Source of the DNA: Melampsora larici-populina 98AG31
Taxonomy: Eukaryota; Basidiomycota; Pucciniomycetes; Pucciniales; Melampsoraceae
Direction: 5' to 3'
DNA length: 64,000 nucleotides
NCBI RefSeq assembly: GCF_000204055.1
Contig: NW_006768771.1
Span: 1,416,267-1,480,266, forward strand
Shown here: positions 35,937 to 49,388 of the stretch, in pieces
Layout of the letters: each line of letters opens with the position of its first letter
How positions within the stretch are numbered: position 1 is the stretch's first letter
The notes under the pieces: model-generated
The model's input: only the letters and a program-made list of their open reading frames with translations
Told to the model about the DNA's origin: nothing
The model's database searches: none
Made by a program: the position numbers and the translations under genes

Positions 35937-36219
35937 ACAATTTGAAGCCTCTGTTCCATCAAACTGAGCCTCTCCAATCTCACCTGAAACAGTTTTATTT
36001 CTGGGTCTTTCTCTAGGATACTGTTTTGAATCTATGCCAACGAACCAATGTGTGTTTAGCAAAACCCCCACTTGCAAAGAAGCTGGTAATGACGTGATGA
36101 TACTACATGCCGACAATATATGTTTGAAGGTGCACACTGATAGAGATGATAAGTCTGTGTGTAGTACCATGGGGCTGAGTTACCTTTTGATGTCCGCGGT
36201 AAATCCTGAGTTCTGGTAA

Positions 36220-37500
36220 TTCCGTGGCCGAAGATTGTCAAAACCGCAACCCAGCACAAATTGCAATGCGGACTACGTATGCCTTCCCGGCAGTGTTCCC
36301 AACTGCCAGTAGCTCACTTTAACCCTTGTCTGTATCATTCAGCAAGTTTGTTGATCAAGTTTGTAGACCCGACGTGGGTTCATTGTCATCTATGGTGGAA
36401 GGGAGACACAGATGGAAGTTTATAGCTGATATTGAAATTGAAACAGCATATGATTAGAGGCTTGATACTCCTGCTGTTACCAAAATCAACTTGCTCATCT
36501 TGAGCATACGCATCATTGTTTCTTTTCATTTCTCGTTTGGTACCACACTCTTTCAACTCAAAAGATGTACAAATTGTCTAACAATCAAGGATTTTGGCGG
36601 TAAAATGGAATTCACTGTTTGCATGTGGTATTTAACAAACTTTCTATACCACGATGATCCATATGGAAATATGTAAGTCTAGTCGTCTGAATCATCTTTT
36701 TTATCTTGTTGAATACAATATCCATCTGTGTAGAATATGAAGCTAATTCTTTAGAAAATACTCCGGAACAGATAAATTTATTTTGAAAAACCAATTCAAA
36801 AGAAAATGAAGGAGAAAGAAAGAAAAAAGCTGATCCAAAAGATACATATCAAGTTTATCATAACCCAATTGTGATGATGGAGGGCTCAAGCACCTTATTG
36901 CGCAAGCGGTGCTTGAAAACAAAGGCCCAGAACTTTTCTCAGTTGAAAGAGAATAAACAAACTTGAATGCACATGGTTTGGGTCGAATTCCTGCTCACCG
37001 TTGCGCCAGATTTCGAGAAAGCCGCGCCCACCACCTGACAGGCACCTTGCGCTTTTGGAATAGCTCAGTTTAACTCTTGTTAGATGTATTTTTGTTCTCA
37101 GCCAAGATTGAATATATCCTTGGATATGTACAATGAATTGAAACTGCGTGTGGATTAAATTCAGAGGGGTAACAATCCTTACGGATACTATGATTCAGCT
37201 TTGTCACTTTCAACAAACTTATTATTACCTATTTCATGACCAAGCTCCTTCAAATCAACGACGAATGTCTGAAAGATTTTGCCAGTAAAATTGAATTCTG
37301 TTATTTGCATTTGAGATTTAACAAAGTTTCTGTAAGATCATATGTGTTTAAGATCATCTGTTCTATCTTTTGTTATATTAAAGATCCGGGTATGTGGCAT
37401 AATTAAAAAGTTTTACAAAAAAAATACTCGCAAACAAGTACATCTTGAAGACAAACACAAAAACAGATGTGAAGAGAGAGAAAGGAAAAAAGCGACCTAG
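36220..37500 (+). repeat. Diverged tandem repeat, about 750-bp offset
   Basis: 'tagctcactttaacccttgt' (36309) resembles 'tagctcagtttaactcttgt' (37063). 'ttttggcggtaaaatggaattcactg' (36592) resembles 'ttttgccagtaaaattgaattctg' (37278), and 'atttaacaaactttct' resembles 'atttaacaaagtttct'. Non-coding. Confidence 0.6.
36224..36312 (+). pseudogene. Possible Cys-rich exon relic
   Basis: The + frame reads '...NCNADYVCLPGSVPNCQ' then TAG. It has three cysteines in 16 residues and lies next to the 12-cysteine pair. No start, signal peptide or splice context was found. Low-confidence relic. Confidence 0.25.
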
Positions 37501-37757
37501 TCTTCATGTCCTTTTATTGGTATTCCGGAAAATCTTCATTCACCATGTACAATTTTTTGTCTACAGTTTCTTTTGTCCAAGAAGGAAAAAAGAGACCTCT
37601 TTTGGTGTGTTTTCATGATCGCAAGGTGGCAAAATCAAATAATTCCTTGTCGGTCTGTGACAATTGTCCAATGAGATCGACAAGTTCTTCAGAGCAGGTG
37701 AGTGGAGATTTCTTTCCAGGGGCAAGTTTTCAAATGAATGAGGTTCATGAAGATCAA

Positions 37758-38905
37758 TCATGGGGTACGAATCCGTGGCGGGTTTTTCCTAAACCGAGTA
37801 AAGCCAATTTCAAAATTCTTTAGCACACTACCCCCGAAAATGCAGATAAGTTATGAAGGAAAGGTTCAACGTACCAGTAATAGGATTCACCTCGTCCAAT
37901 CATCGACGATCTCTCTTCCGCCCTCTGCTCAGGAGAGCCTTCCGAATTTTCAGGAGTAACAGGTGAAGGAGTTTCAGGTTTCTCAGGTTCAGCATTTGCT
38001 CTGGATTTATCTTGACCCTCTTGTGCTGTAGGATGATCTGATTTATATCTGATGAAAGTGCACGTCAGAGGAAAAATCATGAGATGTTTTAGTTTTCAAA
38101 GTTTCAATCAAGGATTTGAGAGAGAACTCAACTCATAGTCCACGCACGCAACAATTGTTTCGAGAGCTTCGAGATTTGTAGGTGTGGGAGATCGTGAGAT
38201 GCGATTCAGTCGAGAAGGTCGAAGGCGATAGCGATCTACGTTTGGCGCTTCTCGCGTAAAGACGGCTTTGGCAAATACGTTATAAGGAAGCTGTGTGAGA
38301 TTCTTCGGACCTTCAGTTTGTAATGGACTGATATGAGTGACTGTTGTACGACCAGTTGATCTATCAAAGAACGGATCAGCAGTTGAATCCAATGGACTCG
38401 TGTCGTCAAAAGATGATGATGCTGAGCTACTAGAAGGTGAATTATGATCATCCATGTGATAGTAAGAGTAACTTGGCGGCTGAGGATTTTTGATCCTCTG
38501 GGAGGATGAAGCGTCGGGTCTGATTTTGCAATGTAATTTGGAACGTGATGGATCCGAGTATTCCAGTCGTCTTTCTTCATGCTTTAGCTTGTCAACTATA
38601 ACCGCCTTAGTTTGCGGGGCGATTCCAGTAGTATGTCTGGCGGTAACCCTGTCGGAAGAGTTCATTTCTTTACGCGATTTTATTCTTCGATATCGCCTGA
38701 GCAACATGAATACTACCGCAAGCAGGACGATAAGGACCACCACAGAGATTATGCCAGCGATCACATGAGCCTTGAGAGCCGAGAGATGGTGTGAAGAGTT
38801 CAAAATGCTGGTGCCGTTTGTTCCTGTCTCTGACGAAGGAAATATGATATCCTCTGTTGCTGTCGAAGGTAGGGTATCTGTGGAATTGGACATCGTAGAC
38901 TGCAA
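37758..38905 (-). CDS. Single-pass membrane protein with Ser/Thr ectodomain
   Basis: Three exons on the minus strand: 38905-38133, 38048-37875, 37788-37758, phase preserved, 325 residues. The start could be Met1 or Met5. A short Ser/Thr/Asn-rich N-terminal segment without an obvious signal peptide precedes a transmembrane helix around residues 47-68 ('HVIAGIISVVVLIVLLAVVFMLL') and a stop-transfer 'RRYRRIKSRK', so the long tail should be cytoplasmic. The tail is low complexity (poly-Ser 'SPSSSSASSSFDD', Pro/Glu-rich) and ends 'GRGESYYWKNPPRIRTP'. The architecture resembles fungal Mid2-like sensors, but there is no sequence proof. A TATA-like (TA)n stretch lies at 39014-39024 upstream. Confidence 0.65.
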
Positions 38906-40651
38906 TTCAAGTCGTCAAAAGTTGCAAAGGAGTTCGGGTCAGTGAGATGAGTTATTCCAAAACAAGATAGTAACTCAGGAGTTGCGTTGAAATTACAGTC
39001 TAGCTTCACGAAAGTATATATATATAAAGAAGTGAAGCCAGATATTCCAGGATGATCTAACTATGAATATATATTTTGGGAATTTGATTTCGAAGTTCTA
39101 AAGAGTGAATGAAGTGAAATTTGCTGATCGCAACAATAAAGACAGACTATAAAGATTAATTAGGCATCCAGATGCAATTGACAAGGTGATGTGATGAAAA
39201 AGGGATTCGGACAATGTGAAAAACCAGTGAAAAACTTGATTGTCACCAAGGCTACAGAAAACAATGTGCTCTCTTTGGGAAGGTGTTGATTTACACTTGA
39301 CATGCAGGCAAAGGGCTTACCATGTTGTCGTAGTTAGGGTACAATATACTTCTTGACTCGAATTGGAATGTGCCTTCACTACTGTTGAAGTATTGGATTT
39401 GATGTCGATTGATAAATCTGTGGGTCCACTAATTGTCCTTCGAAATTCGTCTCTTTACACAAGTCGGAAAAAAACAAAAAAAATGAAGAATGTTATTCAC
39501 AGGTTATTTACAAGGCCAACCTGTCGAAAGAAGTTAGGGTCCGAAGATGAAAGATTTGTTCAAGAAGCAAAAATGAAGAAGCACAAGATATTGAATGTTG
39601 GGGTGAGCTGGAATACCAGAGGCTTTTCACACTCGGTAGGTCGATACTTTTAAAGCGTTCGCCACGAAAGATCTTGTGGTGAAGAACACCTGAGCAAAGT
39701 CAGCTAAGCATATGAAGCGGCGAAGTGATCATCAGGTGTAAGTTTTCGAGTTTGTGACTTTAATAGGAGGAACCTCGGTTGGGCGTCGCTGAGCTTGAGC
39801 GAGAAAAGTCGATTGACGATCACACTTACGACCGATAGCGATCCTAACCAGATGAAACGGGGGTGGTGTGGCGTCCAGTGGCACTGCAACAAGGCTCCAG
39901 AGTCCACACCCGCACCATTCTTGAGGGTAAAAAGCTGAAAAGGGGCATCAGCAATATATGTTTCAGCTCTCTCAGCGCATGGCCATATCTCACGCGATGA
40001 ACAGGCAGCAATACTCGCTGTCATGTGTCGTCCGTCAAACATCATTGACCAAACTTGTAATTCCAAAGATCTCCAAAGTGATGGTTAAAAATTGCTGGTT
40101 ACCGAGCGATTTGAATCGATCAATATAGGATACGGTAGGTGATAGCGGAAGTGGAGACCGGCCTTCATCTTACACAACACCACTGATTTTTATCTTCGAG
40201 CTCAGGAAGGGTGTAAATTCACTTGCACTGAACAAAACCTAGACCTTGATGTAGTTCAACTGGTTGAATGTTTACTTGAAAGAGCGCCTCGCGCATTTCA
40301 GTTCAAGTTTCAGGAGCATCTGATCATGGGTAGTTTAGAACGCATTTTATTGAAAAATGTCAACCCTTTGCTATGTGAGATTCGGCCATATTGCTGGCAT
40401 GGTTTTGATATCAAGTGTAAGAGGGCCATGGAAACCGCGAGAGGCATCGAGTGCATGGCATCGCCACCAACTCTTTCGGTCAAAAGACGTTGTGGCTTCA
40501 AGGAGCAGGAAAGAAGAGTAGGGGGTTAAGAGATATTTTGCGGTTATCGTATTGAACATTTGATCTAGCTGAAAAGCTCTACAATTCTGGATGAATACCG
40601 AGGTGGGAAAGACGCAAAAGCGACGGCCTTGTGACACGCTTGATGGTCAAA
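38906..40651. other. Intergenic; possible unassigned exons
   Basis: On the minus strand a block around 39930-39820 has good splice-like borders (acceptor CTTTTCAG, donor GTAAGT) enclosing an open stretch ('LFTLKNGAGVDSGALLQC...'), but no gene could be assembled. Nothing else was recognised. Confidence 0.3.
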
Positions 40652-41438
40652 TCACCTATTCAGCACATAAGCCCCGACACCAGCCATCACAGCGCCCACC
40701 GTGCCAACAGCCGTAGCGACTTCTTGGCTCAAGGTTCCCTATGTGAAAGAGACAGAGGTTCAGAAAATCTCGACAAAGGTGAACATTAGTTCAATCGAAA
40801 GATTAGAAGCTGACCTCTATAAATCCAATTCCAGCAGAGAGCACGCTGAGTAGATCGACTATCATTCCGACCTGTAAGCTTCGTTCGACTACCTGTAGAA
40901 CAATTATAAGAGGTGTTCGAGTCAGCATTGGGATCACTTCGAGATAAGAACCAGACTAACTGCTGAGGCCGAGTCGCGCAACAAGAGCCCAAGACCGATA
41001 TCTCTCACTGCAAACAACCTGTGGACGCGAATTCACGGAATAGAGAAACCATCATGAGTCGAAGGTTCAACACAAAGAATGGGTAGAAGACAGACCTAAT
41101 GGCTACCGAAAGTTCCTCAGGAGAGCCAGCGCGAACGGAGGTGTTATTGGCAGTGTTGTTGTTGGAAGTCTTGTTTCCTAAACTTTGAAAGCCGAACAAG
41201 CTATCTTTGCCGAATTCAAGGTTTATACATCAACTCATGAGCTCCGGTTGATAAATCCATTACTTTATAGGTAGAAAAATAAAGAAGACGAGGAGGAAAC
41301 TAACGTTTGACTGAAGAATGCTGGAGCGATCAGAGCACCGAGACCAAGCCCGAGACGCGCAACAGATAGGATTTGGATATGAGTAGAATAAGCATGAGTT
41401 GTGAAGAGCGCACTAGGTGATGACAATGCATTGGACAT
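40652..41438 (-). CDS. DUF4267-like small membrane protein
   Basis: Five exons on the minus strand: 41438-41305, 41200-41096, 41018-40961, 40892-40815, 40738-40652, all GT-AG with consistent phase, 153 residues. Hydrophobic segments are near 'LSVARLGLGLGALIAPAFF', 'IRLFAVRDIGLGLLLRDSAS', 'GMIVDLLSVLSAGIGF' and 'TAVGTVGAVMAGVGAYVL', fitting four membrane helices. The 'R-D-I-G-L-G-L' motif at the start of the second half and the length match the fungal DUF4267 family of unknown function. One short Asn/Ser-rich loop ('NKTSNNNTANNTS') with possible glycosylation sites separates helices 1 and 2. No defect. Confidence 0.7.
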
Positions 41439-44400
41439 GATTGAAAAAAGTCAAGTTTTGTTTTGATGAGAAAGTGTAAGTTGTATCAAATGGTGAAGAG
41501 TCGACTAAAGGAGGTGAGAGTGAGGAAAGCAGCGAGTGGGGGAACAGGAAGGTAAACAGTTCAGCTTATTATAAAACAGAGGATGATCAAATTGAAATGA
41601 CGTCAGTTTGGTAAACAACTCAAAGACTAGAAATCACTGAAAATGGAATGCACATGATATGGGTCTCACCAAAGGCTAATTAGCGAGGAATTGATTTTTA
41701 CCATTTACAAAGAATTCAATCTCCATCCCTTGCTTCTAAGATGGCACTTCACTCAGCCCTTGTCATCGATATGGCAAGGAGATTACTCTTAAACTTGCCA
41801 ATTTGTGTAATCCACCGGCAAAGCATTTCCAGAAATGGGTATCTTTGGGTAGCCTTCCGGCTAATCAAAAACCCCTGGCAAAGTAGCTCGCAACTTCTCA
41901 TTGCAGCCTCCGAGAGCCTCGAAGTCAGCGTACGCCGCCGAGCAGTACAATCGAAGTATTTCTGTTTCGAGGTACATCGTATGGAATGAAGGGGATTCAA
42001 AGCTGTTTTGTCGGGACAGCGCGGCGTTCATCTTTTACTAATCCATGTGTACACACATTCTGACGAGCAGCACATAGAAAGTTGAACTTTAGATCATGCC
42101 TAAAAAGTCAATATCGTTTGAAGGCTCTCCAGATGTCATTGTTGGAGCTATCTTGAGTTCCTTCGTGTTCCCTTTTTGGTTTCAGCTTCAACCCTGCTCA
42201 GCCTCTCCTCACGGGAAAACTGCAATCAACGCACCTGAACAACTGCAGTGGACAAAATGTCAGGGACCAGGATGCATGGTCTGATTTACCCTGTCAAGTT
42301 CATTACTCAGTTGGCCGAAATTGTGGGATTTTCAAAGATATTGGGTGACTGATAGGCGATGAAGCTTACGCCGAGTTTGTGGGTGAGAAATAACACAATG
42401 GTAGGGTCCCGGCGGCTGGTGCCGCCCTCACAATCTGTTGGTATCGGACTAGTAGGTGCATTTTCACTCTGCAGGCAGCGCTTTTGCTCCTTCAAAAATC
42501 ACGCAAAGTGACCAGAAGCAAGAAAATTGGCAGGATGAGAGAAATTTCCCAAATATGTGTTCATTACAAAATTGTTCTTTATTAACTCCTATCAAGTACA
42601 TTTGAACCCAGTTTCTAGTGCTGGAGTTGTATGCAAGAAAGGTGAAGTAGTGAGAGCAGACTATCTGGTGGTCAATAATGTAGGTGAGAAGAAAGGGCTG
42701 AACATTAGACACAAGATTTGTGTATTTAAAATGACACCACTTTAATTGAACAAGAACTGCTTTCGAGGAGTAGTGATTTACATAATTGTTCAAAGAATGC
42801 AAAACAAAAAGCATAATGTGATCAGAGTAAAAGCAGACCAAAAGCATACAATGAAGCCCTGAAAAGCACTGAAAAGGACTGAGCCCCATTGTTTACCTTG
42901 ACCAAGGGAATAAAAGCATCCAACCAAAGACCAAAAGCACTGGCACCAATTGTAGGCCAGATTTAAGTTTTATGATCATGATATGGGCAGTGGTATGCTG
43001 CAGTCTGGATTCACGTAGAATTTTCTGCGGTGGCTAAGACTCCTCCAATCTCTGAAGTGAATTTTTATTTACTTCTTGAATGTTTTTTACATGAGACAAC
43101 AGCCCTTGGCGTGATTCACCAGTGTTAAGATCAAATCAAGTTAGCCAACTTAACTGGGCACCTCTAGCCCAACACTTGCTCCCCACCAGCTCTGCAAAAG
43201 GTTAAATGAAGCCTGTGAGAAATTGTGTCAGGAAGGGCATAAACCGCCTCAGCGGCATATCTCCTTCCTTACAACAAACTCATCACATATCAATAACCTA
43301 CATGTAATTAACCAATCACATGTAGTAATAATAAAAAGAAACATGTGAACTTGATTACATACAAATACAATAAATATGATATAATCGTCAATTACATGTA
43401 TATAAGCGCATCCACAACCGTGCCCTAAACTTTTATTGTACAGAGGGTTGCACAGATTGTTTAATGTATGAAATTTGAACAATGTACAGCCATGTTTCCT
43501 TACAGTATGGCTTGTAGCATAAATGGGGAGGTGAGTTATGGTTTAGTTGATCATTGAGTGAGATAATTTGCACAGAGTCCGGCTGTCAAAGTGGGAGATT
43601 ATGGGAGAAGCAAGGTACAGATGAATTTAGGGAGCAAGCCAAAATAGACCAAATTTCTGCTATTTTGGGTTGCACAGAGGGAGTTCCATTAGCAATGTGA
43701 AAACTTAGGACATTGGCTGTGGATGATTTTGCCCTAAATATCTGTGCAACACGGTTTACGCCACACAACTGTGGATGATCTAAGGGTGCAGATTGTCTAT
43801 TTATATCTAACTTCATATTCAGTTACTCTTTTCTACTTAGTCTATTTTCTTTTGTTTCTCTTTCTATGTGATATTTAAAAGATACACATTATTCAAAATA
43901 AATAAATTACCCACAGATCAAATTGGAGCTGATCCTGCAAGATTTGTTTCATGATAATCTTTCTAATAAACACATGTGGCCTTAGTTCAAGCAACTAAGT
44001 TTGTGAGGAGTGCACATCTGTTAGGCGTACTCTTCACTAAGAATGTGATGAGAAAGGTATAGCTTGGTCTTCACATGGTACACCCAAGTGAAGACAACAG
44101 CTAGTTGACCTCTAAGAAGAGAATTTGAGGAAGAGAGAAAGAGATTAAGGGCAGTAAATAGCTAGTACGCTCTAACCTTGTGAGACTGCGAGGGGCAGGC
44201 TTTACACTTTGGTGAACCAAAGATCCTGACTCTGTGTAAGGGAGGAAGCTTTGCTGCTTTACGGTGTATTTCTAGAGGATATGATGGCCCAAGGCTCGTA
44301 GAAATCAATACCGGGGTGGTCGACAATAAGACCTGTGATGATCAACTTTGTTCTTTAGACTACACAGCTAATCATGTACTCAAGGATACTCTCAATAGGA

Positions 44401-44728
44401 ATTCAAGATAACTAGAGTTCCGTGGGAGGCCCTCCACCCCCCCGTATCTTTATCCATGAAATCTTGGCTGTAGTAACATAGTCTGCTTCAAGTTCCAAAA
44501 CTAACACCCCACTGTGCCATGGCCACATCTCCAAATTAGAATTGTTATGAGTATTGTCATTCAGACATTTTAATCCATGCCTGTCTCCCAACATACTGTC
44601 CCAGTCCTTTGTCAATACCACTGTGGCCACGTCTGATGGCAATGCCGCGGAAAAGACGTCACATTCAATTCTACAATGCACCATCACCACTGCCCTGCAG
44701 CTAGAAAATGTCCGCCTTACTATCATTT
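41439..44728. other. Intergenic, no gene seen
   Basis: About 3.3 kb of AT-rich DNA on the promoter side of the DUF4267-like gene. Short frames on both strands lack recognisable domains or splice-supported extension. Confidence 0.4.
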
Positions 44729-45049
44729 GCATGAGGCAATGCCGAGATCGCTGCGATACGCTGCAATATCTGACCAGTTTTGGATATCGTAGTGTTGGTA
44801 CGATATGTTATATCTTTTCACCGCTGCGATATAAGCCATCACCGATATCTGGATCTTATATTGCAGCGGTGGTCCACTTTAAGGGCACTATATAGTTGCT
44901 ATAGTGGTTAATCTCAGAAAGCCACCAAGGCTTAGGGGTCTCTCGCTGTGCGACGCACAAGTTTAATATGTACAAAGAAGTTTTTATTATCATCCAAAAA
45001 GTGAGCAAAGCAGTTTGAGTAAGGACAGACAATGAAAGAGAACAGTAAG

Positions 45050-45310
45050 ACATCTATAAGGTGTAAAAAGAGACAGAAAAGAAATTGAGTAGGAAAACAA
45101 AAGAGAGTATAAAAGACAAGCCAGAAAAGAAATTCAGGTGAAAATGAAAGAGAGTATAAAGACAAGACAAAGACAAGACATAAAAGAAAACAAGGCAAAA
45201 ACAAAAGAGTATAAAAGACCCGACAGAGAAGAAATTGAAGTGAAAACAAAAGAAGAGCATAAAGTATTGGGCGGAATCGTGTTTGCGCACTGAGAAAAGA
45301 GACAGAAAAG
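45050..45310. repeat. Purine-rich minisatellite, about 50-bp period
   Basis: Four diverged copies of 'agaaaagaaattgagt-gaaaacaaaagagagtataaaagac' inside the hAT element, downstream of its transposase. It creates long but meaningless Phe/Ser/Leu-rich frames on the minus strand. Confidence 0.7.
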
Positions 45311-45439
45311 AAAATACAAAGTGAGGCTTTGAGGAGTGGGGATAAAGATATTCAATCATAACCAAGATTAACAAAGATAAGAAGTGAGGGAAAACAAAGA
45401 TAAGAAGTGAGGAAAGATAAATAGAAAATTATAAGAAAA

Positions 45440-48400
45440 TCATTTTTTCTTAGACTTGTACTTGCGCACCAAAGCTTGTGCCTCAGCCCATTCCCCAGAA
45501 ACTTCTAAGTCCATCTCCATCCAAGCACTAGAACCCACTGACTGCTCAATAGTCTTGGCAACCAGGCCGCTACGAGCGTTAGTCGCGATCCGACCAGCCG
45601 AGGAAAAGTGTCGTTCCTCGCAGCAGGACGTAGCAGTGAGGGAAAGATAATCCCAAGCAATTGTTGCCAAAACTGGGAAGCTACCGGAGTTCTCCTGATG
45701 AATACAATTACATAAAGAAACCAGTAATGAGAAAGTCAGTATGAGTGATGGTGAACTGAACAAAAGACCAATCAAAAGTTGCTTACCTGCCACCATGCGA
45801 GGTGGTCATTTGACTTTGCAGGGTTCTTACCACCTGTGTACATGTCGAGTTCTTCGTTTTCGTCGGTGTCAAGGTTGGTATCAGATGCATACACATCATA
45901 CTTGCTGACTGAATCTGATGTAGATTCCAATGTAGAGGAAGGTTGAGAGATGCATAGGGTGTTATTTTTTTCAAGACGCTCAGCTAGAGTTTGTGAAAAA
46001 GATTCGCGTAAAAGGTTCTTAGCACGCTCAGCATGAGCTGGGTAAAGCTTATCAAAAAAGCGGGTTCGGCAGCGAGGATTAAGAACAGTGGCCAATATGA
46101 CTGAATCACAACAAAGAGCTTTGTTTTGGTAGATCTTTAACTTGACCATCATGATCTTGATCATGCGGTATATACTAGCATATGATGTTGATCTCAAGAG
46201 TAAGGTAAGTTCATCAAGAACCTGGTCGTAATCCTGCAAGAGTAGTGCGCCAGAAGAATGATCTCCTTCCATCCGATGGGTTGCACGCTGAAATATCTGA
46301 AACAAAACAGGAAGAAGGTTAATGCAATTGTGATCATGACATAAAAGTTGAAGATGAGACACTTACTTCAAAGACTTCATTGAAAGCTCAAATCGCAGTC
46401 CATTCACTTGAGGAAATCATGATCTCCTTGAAGTAGCAGTCAGAGTCCTCGGAGAGCATCTTGTTTACTACCTAGAAACACAAGCAAAATCATGACTGAG
46501 CATGAGGTACATGGTAATAATGAGATAAGATAAAATGAACTTACTACCGAAGCATCACACATCTGCTTCCGATTCTTGTACAAAGCGTTCCATCGTTGGG
46601 CATGTGGAGGTTGAGGGCGTGGTCCAAAATAACCAACATCCTTGGCAAGGACATTCCATCGACTCCTGCGAGCAGCCGATCAAGTTGTCAACTGACTGAC
46701 TTGATCGATCTGCATATAAGAAGATGATATTACAAGATCAGCTTTCAGGATTCATATCAAAGAGGTCAAACAATACCTACCTTATCAATTGCTACCTTAA
46801 CCACATCACTCTTGAACTTTTGTACATCCGAAACCGGGAGGTCATCTGACTCGACGCGGGCGGATACAGCTGCTAAATCAAACTCATCAAGGCCATCATC
46901 ATCCGACCCATGCTCGGATCCATCTTGACTTGCTTCATCTTCTGGATGATCTTGATATATTCAAGATTATCACAAACAAAATATCAAAAAGGGTCAGAAG
47001 GAACCAAAGACGCGAGTGAGTTGAACAAGTGAAAACGACTTACCTGATTCATCATCGGAGTCACTCATTACAACGTCATCTGCTCCAGAATTCAATTCGA
47101 TAGCTGGAATAATCGCAACGTGTGGCAAAGGTTGAGATGGCTGGGTTGTTGGTTTGACGTGCCCGGTAGGAACTTTGAGGTAGTCAAGACCCGCTTTCAC
47201 AACACAAGCGAGCTTATGACAATAGCACCGCGCATGATTCTTCTGTGAATCCCAAGTTGCAGGTTCCGGTGCTTCAGAAAACATACGGCTCATCTCGCGC
47301 GCGGCTGGAAAGTTGTTACTGCCCGAGTCAGTGGTCTGTGCAAGCATGTGAAAACATGAAGAGAAACAATTAGCTAATCACAAAGGTCAGAAGATAGATA
47401 TAATCGAAATACTTATCAGGTGATGGAGGTTGTGTCAGATAAGGAAACGGGCGACTGGTCGAGCAAGCAATTCTCCAAAGTGCCTCCAAGCAAGGAACTT
47501 CAGACCAAGGTGAAGTGTCTTAAAATTCCAATTACGGTCAACAAATGTAGCTGAAAACCCGATGAATGCATGCCTATTTCCGGTGGTTGTCCAAACATCA
47601 TGAACTAAGGTAAATTTGCTTCCAGAGTCCTAAAAATTAGACATCAATTGAAATAACTCAGCAAATGAAGAATGGCATGAAATGAAGAATTACGAGAGGA
47701 GAAAACAACTTACTCTCAAGAGGGTTAAGGCAGAGCTTTTCAATACCATGTAGAGCTCTTTAGCGGCCTTTGCAGCCCAAGTCGAAGAGCGAATGATTGC
47801 TGAAACGTTGGAAAGATTGAATGCGGCTCGAAGCCCCGGGTCTTGCATTTGAGCCCAAGCAAGCCTTTCTTGAAGCAACCATATGACTAAAACACGATTC
47901 ACCTTTTCGGAGCTGAACTTCTCTCTTGACACAAAAGCATCGAGGGTACCTTTTTGAGACGACACCTGGGAAGCTTGAGCCTCTTCTGCACGTGCTTGTT
48001 GATAGGTTTTGGGGAGGTTGTAGACTACAGGATCAGCAAGATGACGTTTCGAGCAAGCGGGTTGACTTTCAGCCCCATCACGGTGAGTATATAGATTAGA
48101 GTAGCTGTTGAGGCCTCGGGTAAAGGGTAACTTGCAGAACCAACACTTGTAGGAACGGGGAGGAAGACCTTTATTTCTCTGAACTCAAACACTGTGTCAG
48201 TATATCAATTTGATATTTAAAGCAGAATGAAATGATTTACCTCTCCAGGTAGATGTCGAGGAGCATGGAAATACCTGAATAGATTGGTGAGGCGCTCACT
48301 TACACTCTTTCTTGATCGAGGATTGGTATTTGGCTGGACCTTGGGCTCTGAGTCTTGATCAATATCCATATCCTTTGCTTGGCCATCCTACGTTAAAACA

Positions 48401-48838
48401 GTCAGAATAGGAGATAATCAAGATGAATTAATTAAGCACACTTACATCCTTGTGTGATTTCTTCTTCTTGGGCTTCTTTCGAGATCACTTGACATGACAC
48501 CCAGAGCACTTACGAGTTTGCCGGACTGGACTAGGTGATGGTGACTCTGAGCAGGGAGGATCTTCATCGGAGTCATCGGAATCACAGTTGAGCATCAAAA
48601 ACCCTGGATCAGAGCTTTGACTGGGTGAGCAGGAATTGGATCTTCGACTAGATGTGGAGCAAGGACGCGAGATAGATCTTCTAGAATCAGGGCATGGAAG
48701 TATGAAACCAGGACGGGGACAAATGGGGCTTCGGATCCTCAAAGTACGATCAGATTGTTGACTGGGCAGGGCCTGGGGAACCGTGAGGCGGCTAGTACTA
48801 AAGGATAGATTGGTTTGGGTAGGATCTTTAGAAAGCAT
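45440..48838 (-). pseudogene. hAT transposase with four in-frame TGA codons
   Basis: Ten exons on the minus strand fit one frame: 48838-48446, 48387-48241, 48178-47714, 47629-47417, 47335-47044, 46950-46781, 46709-46545, 46471-46367, 46296-45787, 45694-45440 (about 905 codons). Ser/Pro-rich N-terminus, then a BED-like finger 'YKCWFCKLPFTRGLNSYSNLYTH', the core 'FTLVHDVWTTTGNRHAFIGFSA', 'TTDSGSNNF', 'ARCYCHKLACVVKAG', 'RSRWNVLAKD' and the dimerisation region 'VLATIAWDYLSLTATSCCEERHFSSAGR'. TGA interrupts at 48487-48485, 47437-47435, 46682-46680 and 46390-46388. The donor after exon 4 reads ATAAGT instead of GTAAGT. The copy is dead, but otherwise full length. Confidence 0.88.
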
Positions 48839-49148
48839 GATGAGTTTTTGGAAGTGCGGTGAGGGAAGAAACCTTTCAAAAACACTCACAATATATATTT
48901 GAGGCTGGTGTTTGGTAGGAATTGATCGATGACGTAGTGGAATCACTCCATTCGACAGAATGGAAGTTGAACCTGAAAAATTTAACAAAACATTTGTTAA
49001 CAACGTTGAAGGAACCAAACTTTCCAACACATACTTACCTAATCATGATCCTCTTTGAAACGGCGGCAGATGCCGCGTTGGTTGACGAAGTAAATTGAAT
49101 CAATCGGTGTACTGGGAAAAGTTGACGGTGGTGGTTGATGGACTGGAT

Positions 49149-49191
49149 GCTAGTGAAGCGTGGTTCACTCGCTAGTGAAGCGTGGTTCACT
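49149..49191. repeat. 22-bp tandem duplication with hairpin potential
   Basis: GCTAGTGAAGCGTGGTTCACT at 49149-49169 and 49171-49191, inside the right subterminal region of the hAT element. Each unit has the stem AGTGAA/TTCACT, a candidate transposase-binding site. Confidence 0.6.
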
Positions 49192-49388
49192 TGGTGTCAT
49201 TCACTTTGCCGATAAATATCGGAGATCACAGAGGTATCGTATCTGCCCGGCCGATATCCCACTGCCCTATTTCTCATAGCGTAGTGCTCACACAATATAA
49301 GCATATGCCTATAGTGATATCGCAACTGCGCTACGATACACCTACGATACAACTATCCCTGTCACAGCGATCTCGGCATTGCATGAGG

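Larger units (their letters stand above)
32760..36060 (+). repeat. Tandem segmental duplication, about 2.0-kb offset
   Basis: The units run roughly 32760-34130 and 34750-36060. Upstream sequence ('ggctttcccgaatcgg' / 'agctttccccaacggg', then 'aacatcctt-caagaag'), exons, intron positions and 3' regions all align at an offset of about 1996 bp. Coding sequence is more similar than intergenic sequence. Confidence 0.8.
44729..49388 (-). mobile_element. Complete hAT transposon with target-site duplication
   Basis: Element 44737-49380 (4644 bp). The left end starts CAATGCCGAGATCGCTG and the right end finishes with the complement CAGCGATCTCGGCATT. GCATGAGG flanks it on both sides (44729-44736 and 49381-49388), an 8-bp duplication. 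Subterminal DNA is rich in TATCGCAGC/GCTGCGATA and TATCGTA words on both sides. It carries one minus-strand transposase gene. The termini are unrelated to the TAGGGCTG family, so the window hosts at least two hAT lineages. Confidence 0.9.

Noticed and set aside
39704..40066. 120-codon open frame on the minus strand
   Set aside because: Part of it has splice-like borders, but no complete gene could be assembled and no family was recognised.
44932..45374. Phe/Ser/Leu-rich frames on the minus strand suggesting membrane proteins
   Set aside because: They are translations of the purine-rich ~50-bp minisatellite inside the hAT element.
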